A stretch of 64,000 bases of DNA from Lepidodermella squamata (lineage: Eukaryota > Gastrotricha): NCBI GenBank assembly GCA_047495785.1, contig JBLDXI010000020.1, positions 62,001 to 126,000 of the forward strand, given 5' to 3'. The notes beneath the pieces were generated by a model, which made no database searches, had not been told where the DNA came from, and saw nothing but the letters and a program-made list of their open reading frames with translations. The number at the start of each line of letters is the position of its first letter. The first letter of the stretch is position 1. Of this stretch, positions 57,890 through 64,000 are shown piece after piece. The position numbers and the translations under genes are program-made.

Positions 57890-58411
57890 TTAACGCCTAC
57901 GTCCGATTCGGAGGAAACCTGAGGCCCGATTCTGGCGAGCGAAAAGTTTCGCAATTGCATCGGAATCCTGACCTGCCCGCCCGATACGCATGAAACCAGC
58001 TGCGCGCTTTTCGACGCTCTCCTCGTCCTCACTGCTGTCGATGTTTCGCTTGCCGATGCGAAGAAAGCCTGATGCGCGCTTGCCGATCCTCATGAACCCA
58101 GCTGCTCTTTTGCCGATGCGCATAAATCCGGAGGCCCGCTTGCCAATTCGCATGAATCCAGCGGCGCGCTTGGCCCAGCCATCGATGCTACCGAACCCGT
58201 TCTCTTCGCTGCTGTCTGGCGTCACCACCTCGTCACAGAGAGTCACGGCGTAGCAACGATCACCCAGCCGTAGTGCCTCGGCACCCTCCGCCGAAAGGCA
58301 GGGGACATTTTTGAAGCCGACCTGGCAATCGTCGATGCCATCAGCAAGGCAAAACGTCGACAAAACCGTCAACGCAGCGAAAACCGAAGGAAGCCAAGCA
58401 GCATTTACCAT
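57890..58411 (-). CDS. Neuropeptide precursor for GFMRI-amide / GFLRI-amide peptides
   Basis: An intron-less CDS of 173 residues. MVNAAWLPSVFAALTVLSTF is a clear signal peptide. A spacer with four cysteines follows (DDCQVGFKNVPC, then DRCYAVTLC). Six repeats are set between dibasic or monobasic cleavage sites: AAGFMRIG three times, ASGFMRIG once and ASGFLRIG twice, mostly followed by KR. The glycine would donate a C-terminal amide, giving AAGFMRI-amide and relatives. The acidic spacer NIDSSEDEESVE is typical of such precursors. I do not recognise a named family with a C-terminal GF(M/L)RI-amide. The start at 58,411 is the first ATG of the frame. Confidence 0.88.
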   Translation of the reverse strand: MVNAAWLPSVFAALTVLSTFCLADGIDDCQVGFKNVPCLSAEGAEALRLGDRCYAVTLCDEVVTPDSSEENGFGSIDGWAKRAAGFMRIGKRASGFMRIGKRAAGFMRIGKRASGFLRIGKRNIDSSEDEESVEKRAAGFMRIGRAGQDSDAIAKLFARQNRASGFLRIGRRR

Positions 58412-59390
58412 TTTTGTCAAACAATTATTTCAAAAAGGGGAATGACCTAGATGAATGAGTAAATGGAAAATGGAATTCGTGGCTTATAACCATCGTGCCG
58501 TGTGACCGGCAGCGTCGAACTACGGCGTGGAGGCGGATATCTAAGGTTATCGTTATCGAATTAGATGGAAGCTTGAAAGCGCCTTGAGCGCTCTGAAATT
58601 ACTCGATCAGACTTGTATGCGCGAAATTGCGCCATATCATCGACTAGTCATCTCGGTCAATTGAGTTAAACGTCACGACAAATAGCGTGATGACAAAGCC
58701 CGACAGGAAAAAATACAGAAAAAATGAAATTATGTTCACCACCGTTTTTGGGAAACGATATATTCGTTTTGAGTACATCATCACGAAAAACGGCGCGGCC
58801 ATATGATGGCGCAGTGCGGTAACGCGGTGCTGCGCACGGAAATGGCAGGCGTAATGCAAGCTAACAAATGAACTCCCACGCCCTCGAAATAGCGCGAGGC
58901 TCACTGCTTCACCCGAAACAATGAAGGCTAATAGGCACACCTATGTAATTGATAATTGTTCATTGCAAAGAATGAAGAGTGAAAATAAAATTTGAATTCT
59001 AAAAAAAATTTTAAATACGAAAAAACAGGAACTATGCGTAGCAAAATAGCTTCCGAGTTGACTTGTCGATGTGACGGGCGCAATTTTAATTGTTGATGAC
59101 TTTAGTTTGCCTGCAGCGACACTGCGCGGCCTTAATCCCCACACACGCGTATCTTTGCGCTGTGCAGTCCCGATTTAGCAAGGTGTAAATGACGGGGACA
59201 AAAGGTACTGACAAATAGAGGCACGATTTATGAAGATTCGGCACAGCTTCCCACGGAAGTCGATTGGCTTTCTCACTTCAAATTATTGGTGTCACTGAAC
59301 AAACACGCCCCGAGGAATATCAAGAGAGTAGTGATGGCCAATATGCTGATGTTTATTTTTCATTCATTTTTAACGCTTCAAAATATGCCT
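58412..59390. other. Intergenic between PHM and the neuropeptide gene
   Basis: About 1 kb, containing the upstream flank of the neuropeptide gene and the PHM 3' end (minus-strand AATAAA at about 59,352-59,357). No other gene seen. Confidence 0.5.
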
Positions 59391-61442
59391 TCATTTTTTG
59401 CCGAGGGCGGCGAGGAACCCAGCCGTCTCCTGCGCTTGCTGCTGCTCACTGTCGTAGCCGGTGCGTTCTCGCGCGTAAGGGTCGTCGTCATAATTGTAGG
59501 ACGACCGGTAGTAACCCACGTTCGTGTCGTCCTCGTCCTCCTCGTTTGACGGCGTGTCGCTTTCAGCATAATCACTCTGCGGCGCGTCGCTTAGTGCCAC
59601 TTGTGGGTCGGCACTTGCTTGCGGCACTTGTTGATTGTTCTTCATTAGCATATCACTTTCTTTCGCCACCTTGCTATTATGCATCATCATCGAAGAGTGA
59701 TCCATCGTCGATGATCCGTCGGAATTACCGTGGTCATGCGCCATAGGCATTACGCCAGGCGGGGGCGGCGGCACTTCGCTAACCTAAAATAATTCATAAA
59801 ATAAATTTTTGATTAACACTTCGCATTCAAAATTAGTAGTACGAATGATACCGTTTTGGGCATAGCCGACAGATTTAAGTTTCCGTCGTGAAAATCGCGC
59901 CACGTGAATGCAGGCGGGCCTGGATTCTGGCAGAACGCCTGATCGGGACGAGGCCCATCAGTGTAGTAGTAAATGTAAAAATTGCACATTTCTGCGTGCT
60001 GGCTGCTTCTGAAAGATTAAATTTTGGGAAGTTAGCACCAAGATGAAGATGAAAATCGTTCCTAAAAATAATATGTGCCCTGCATTTTCATCAACTTTCC
60101 AACTAAGGGATTCATTATTTTCGTAACAAAGGCTCCCAACGGAAACTTTCAGCTGAATTACCGCTCTAAAGCTTCATAGATCATATGGTAACGATTATGG
60201 AAAGCTCTTGGAAAGCTGGGAATCCGGAGCAATTCGGCTAGCCCAAGTTGAAGCTAGTAAATTTAAGATCAATGCCGAAATGCCGAGTTATCTCCTTGTA
60301 CTAACCCCGAATTATTAGCAAATCGGGACACTTCTACTCTTGTTTCAGCGGTCGATGTATAAAAAGTAGCTTACCCGATAGAAACCGAATGATCTCCGTT
60401 GTTGAACATGGTACAGCGAGCCGCGAGAATGTCGTTTTGGCGGATGTCAACGCCTGGCGATGTCACGTCATAAAATGTCTGGGGAAGGTTTGGGCTTTGA
60501 CGGCCGATCTCAGTCCACTGGCCGTCGCGAACACGATAGCCGCTAAAAATATGCCAAGTTGCGCTTCAGTAAACGTAGACAGAGCGGAAATTCTAATACC
60601 TTATTACGAGGCCGTTCGAGTGCGAATGTGTTCGATATGCGAATGGATGCAGTTCCAAGCCAACTGGTTGGTCCAGAAGGCAGGCAACTTCGAAATTTAC
60701 TACTTGTTTCGGAGGTATAACGCCATCAGTAGAGGCTAGTAGAAAAATGCCGGCGAGACGAGGTGTCCTGAACACAAAATATTTTTCACAAGAAAATTCG
60801 ACTGATAATGATGATTACGGCTTAGATGACGTGAGGAATTCAACACCCGCCTGGTCGGAGATGGTGCTCGGTGGATGGAAGACGGTCGTGTCTTTGTAGT
60901 GTTGCTGTAGCACCAGATAGCGTGTATCATCGGTCCCGACGAGGTATCCGACGTCCTCGGGCAGACTGAATGCAGGCGCTCCCATCGCCCAAGCGTAAAT
61001 GATAGTCGGCGCCTGCCCATCAGCGCATATCGGGCCTTTTTCGTAAGCTACCTGATTGCTGTCGCTGGGATCGGTCATTTCGCCACAATTCCATGCGTGG
61101 CTGGGCTGCGGCATATTGGACTCAGCACAGCCGTAGACTATTATGTGGTGATTGATTGACTTGTTTGCAATTGGATTGAACCCAACTAAAATTTGAATTG
61201 CTTCATTAATTCACATAATTCAGCCGTAACTGAATTCATACCAATGTAAACAGGAGAATCAATGCGTCGGGTGTAACATAACGTTAAATCATCCTGCAGA
61301 AACGTAACTTGAGTGGATATTTTTTGCATTTTCGGTTTCTACTCACTGTTTGGGGTCGAACTGATGGCATCCGCAGTTGAAAGGATCCGTCACTACCTGA
61401 ACCAAGGACGCCAATAGCGCCAAAAATCACCGGCAGCAACAT
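59391..61442 (-). CDS. PHM: Peptidylglycine alpha-hydroxylating monooxygenase
   Basis: This copper enzyme hydroxylates glycine-extended peptides in secretory granules, the first step of C-terminal amidation. Seven exons (61347-61442, 61242-61293, 60819-61185, 60600-60767, 60375-60542, 59852-60008, 59391-59783) give 466 residues. A short hydrophobic leader MLLPVIFGAIGVLG fits a signal peptide. The copper ligands known from the family are all present: His62-His63 (INHHIIVYGC), His145 (LVLQQHYKD), His219 and His221 (RTHSHSNG) and Met291 (AEMCNFY). GYRVRDGQWTEIGRQSPNLP is nearly identical to other PHMs. There is no lyase (PAL) domain and no membrane segment. The C-terminal 130 residues are Pro- and Asp/Glu-rich. 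Most introns are 51-68 bp; intron 5 is 366 bp. Confidence 0.94.
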
Positions 61443-62551
61443 GGAAGAACTTATTAGAAACATGTTGCTTTATAATTCCCTACGCAATAGAAGCAGGCGA
61501 AGAAAATGTTATAGCGCGCGAGATCGAAAAGATAATGGCGACCCAGCGTATGCGTGTGTGACAAACGTCCGGCGTATGGTCTGGCATAAAATTAGTCGTA
61601 ATTCAATTGTGAACTGGGGTGCAAGCTTTCCCTCATAATATTTCAATTCATCAAAAGATATGTAGTGTCCAATGGTGAGAAAGTACATGGGAATGTCGAA
61701 CCTTTCCAGGTACTCTTGCAATCGCTACAAATCAGTATTACGATTTAACATAATTTGTATGATACAGGCCTTTATCGGTTATCGGTTAAAATAATAAAAA
61801 AATCAGAGCATTGCATATGGGCATCATTATTAGCTGCCGCAATCGCGATATTATTTGCCGTATCATAGCGCGTCTCGGTCTTATCGGGCGTAGGTGTCAA
61901 GTATGAAAAATACTAAATTTTCGTAATGAAAAAATTAGCGCCCATCTGGCGTGTGCTTGCGTGATGAATGCCGACGTTTATTTACCCCGCGTTTCAAGAG
62001 CAGGGTGTGCAAAAATATAGTCATCGGCGAACGAAAAAATGAAACGGCAAAAAATCTATAATATTCGACAGCGCGTGCCTCACCTTCGTCGCGCAGTGGC
62101 GCTGCGTCACAGAACTCGGTCTATAAACACATCAGCCCGAGTAATAAATTCGCTGATTGTGCCCACGGCTTCTCAGGCTAAAGGAATATAAATTTATATA
62201 TATGTGTGTGTGTACTTGCGTGTGTCGCATAAACAGCGCGCTTCTCGGATGCGGAAACGATATAAGGAATAAAAGGGGCCAAAAATCGTTAAAATACTAG
62301 AGCCGAACGAGCGCGTGCTGTTTGGTTCGCAGAGGAGGCGATCGGCGTCGAATCCCCAGGCTCATCACCAGCCAAGAAAATAATGACAAATTTGTTATTG
62401 CCCAAACAAGACGTCAAAAAAGGACCATGAGTCAGCCAATTTATTTTATTATTGCACATTAACGACAGTAACATATAGATTAAACATTGTACATACCAAA
62501 ATCACAGGGCGTAACAAAAAGTTTGAAGCACATAATATGATAGGAATGGTC
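61443..62551. other. Intergenic upstream of PHM
   Basis: 1.1 kb holding the PHM upstream flank and the BORCS8 3' end. It has a TA/TG-rich simple repeat near 62,190-62,225. Short open frames on both strands at 61,441-61,721 have no family similarity. Confidence 0.5.
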
Positions 62552-63095
62552 TCACTTAGCCGGGCCGCCAGCCGTCAACACTTTGCTTTGCTGCTGCATG
62601 TGAAGGTGAGCTAATTGCTGCTGGTAGAAAGCGGCGTGACGCAGCAGGTCAGCAAGGTTCGCGAAGTGAGACGTGCTCTTACGTAGATCTGCGATCGTCC
62701 TCACGCCATATTGCAAGTCTTCACAAGCTTCTTCTAGCCGCGAGTTCGCCCCATCAACCGCTGACTTCCTTTCGATAAGATGAGGTACGCTTTTTCGCAC
62801 ATGCTCCTGTAAGCAAAAATCTTAATATCCTGATTAGAAAATATAATATCCAGTAATATACTTGAATTCGGAAGAAAGCTAAGGAAGGTTCATTAGCAAC
62901 TCCGTGAAGATTATCCGATAGACGATCCGTTACTTTTGCCGCTTTATTTTCGACGGTGGGATCTCGCAAAAAGGCTGAAACAACAGCAGCCGCGGCGCCT
63001 ACCGTTGGTGGGATTTGTATGTTGCTATCGATGGTGTTTTTTCTCTGCATATGCGCCTGATTCGCCATTTCAAAGTCAGTAATAAAATCTATCAT
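62552..63095 (-). CDS. BORCS8: BLOC-1-related complex subunit 8 (MEF2BNB-like)
   Basis: BORC recruits Arl8 to lysosomes and drives their kinesin-dependent movement. Two exons (62862-63095, 62552-62806) give 162 residues. The stretch from KVTDRLSDN through VANEPSLAFFRIQEHVRKSV aligns with the most conserved block of BORCS8 (KVTDKFTESVYVLANEPS and on, in human). A helical remainder (RTIADLRKSTSHFANLADLL) follows. The N-terminus is about 45 residues longer than in vertebrates. The start could be 63,095 or the second in-frame ATG at 63,068. The intron is 55 bp. Only 58 bp separate this ATG from the upstream gene's stop. Confidence 0.85.
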
Positions 63096-63153
63096 AGATA
63101 ATTACCAATCAAATTTCGATCAATTTAATGGTAAGCAGCAAAAATAAATCGCC

Positions 63154-63900
63154 CTAGTTTTCGGATCCTGTTGAAAGGTCAGCGCAGGTTTCAGTAATAT
63201 CCATTTCGAAGAAATGATTCTTCTTCACTGACCCACGGATGCGATTCTCCAGCTTAATAAGTTCTTTAGAAGCTTCTCGACAACAACGTACCATAACCAA
63301 CTTGCTTTCGTTATTCATCAAAGTGGACATTTGTGACTCGAATGCTTCGATTGAACGGATGAAAGCGCAAGTAATCAAAACCACAACAACGTCGTAACTT
63401 TTACCCCCTATAAGGAAATCTTGTGCATGAATAAAAAATAGGTAGATGTAGCATTTCGTACCCGATACACACCGATTAGTGACTGCCCAACGAACTTCCG
63501 GATGCATAGCATGCGGAAACCGCATGAAATTAACTATTTCATTTGGTATGGAATCTTCGTCAGTGCGAAAGCTGGTCCAAGATTCGACCGACTCCGTGAA
63601 CTTTAGCGCGACTTTGCCAAACAAATGACCGCAGTCGTCGCCCACTTGTAAAACATTCCTCTTACCTTCGCATCCTGATGAGAAAATTTAAAGCTAATTG
63701 CTCCGCATGAGGGCAAATTTCTCACCAAACAATTGACTAAAAATGAGATTTGTTGATAATTGCTGACAGTTCCAATGAGCTGACGATGTGTGGTTCGAGC
63801 AAATTTGGGCGATACAAGATAGGTGATCAGGTTCAGCTTCAACAAGTCGCAGAATCTTTTTAGGATCACTTGGCGACTTCTTTTTCTTATTTTTGCTCAT
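63154..63900 (-). CDS. Unrecognised conserved-looking gene, three exons
   Basis: Exons 63726-63900, 63471-63674 and 63154-63407 join in frame to about 210 residues. The N-terminus is Lys-rich (MSKNKKKKSPSDPKK). Then come CIAQICSNHTSSAHWNCQQL, CEGKRNVLQVGDDCGHLFGK and FMRFPHAMHPEVRWAVTNRW. A hydrophobic strand, YDVVVVLITCAF, and a helical charged C-terminus close the protein. I cannot name the family. The start is uncertain, since the frame stays open about 23 codons upstream and an earlier exon beyond the window edge is possible. The second donor (GGT|GTGTAT) was chosen to keep frame. Confidence 0.65.
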
Positions 63901-64000
63901 ATTTTTGCAGAAACCAGGGGATGCGGTTTCGATACTCAAAACCCGGAGAGCTTTTGATACCGATTTCACCTGGATGGTGCCTAGACGCTGCTTGTTCGGA

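Noticed and set aside
57990-58253. Plus-strand frame with repeated RLPIRMNPAA units
   Set aside because: It is the reverse-strand reading of the neuropeptide repeats.
59264-59746. Plus-strand 160-codon open frame
   Set aside because: It lies antisense to the last PHM exon, which has clear family similarity; composition (Arg/Cys-rich) is that of a shadow frame.

Overview
The window is animal nuclear DNA. It has spliced genes with GT-AG introns, many only 50-63 bp, and metazoan-only families: tropomyosin with mutually exclusive exons, Staufen, CRTC, WASHC2/FAM21, a neuropeptide precursor and PHM. Short introns, close packing of genes, a separate monofunctional PHM and the tropomyosin type suggest a compact-genome ecdysozoan. 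A tardigrade is my best guess, by inference only; no sequence in the window proves the species.

Layout. 0.4-2.6 kb is a decayed APE-type LINE carrying a later inverted-repeat insertion. 3.5-5.1 kb is a nest of fold-back elements. 6.7-16.7 kb (minus) is one tropomyosin gene with three first exons and alternative copies of exons 4, 5, 6, 8 and 9. 19.2-20.5 kb (minus) is a GRTP1-like TBC-domain RabGAP. 23.9-28.3 kb (plus) is TopBP1, and 29.4-32.9 kb (plus) is Staufen. 34-43 kb is a transposon-rich gap with a Penelope-like element, several undescribed inverted-repeat elements and LINE scraps. 44.1-48.9 kb (plus) is WASHC2/FAM21, tail to tail with methylmalonyl-CoA epimerase (49.3-49.9 kb, minus). 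A small unknown two-exon gene lies at 50.8-51.2 kb and CRTC at 52.7-54.6 kb (both plus). 57.9-58.4 kb (minus) encodes a precursor for GFMRI/GFLRI-amide peptides. The next gene (59.4-61.4 kb, minus) is PHM, the enzyme that starts peptide C-terminal amidation. BORCS8 (62.6-63.1 kb) and an unrecognised gene (63.2-63.9 kb), both minus, are only 58 bp apart.

Functional links. The neuropeptide precursor needs PHM activity for its glycine-ended peptides, so these neighbours belong to one pathway. The other genes are unrelated housekeeping or muscle genes: actin filaments, WASH-retromer sorting, lysosome positioning, DNA damage checkpoint, RNA localisation, propionate metabolism and CREB co-activation. 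There is no operon in the bacterial sense. Exon joins were made by eye from splice consensus, reading frame and family similarity. All tropomyosin exon lengths (118, 71, 76, 63, 70, 83) came out consistent within each set, which supports those models strongly.
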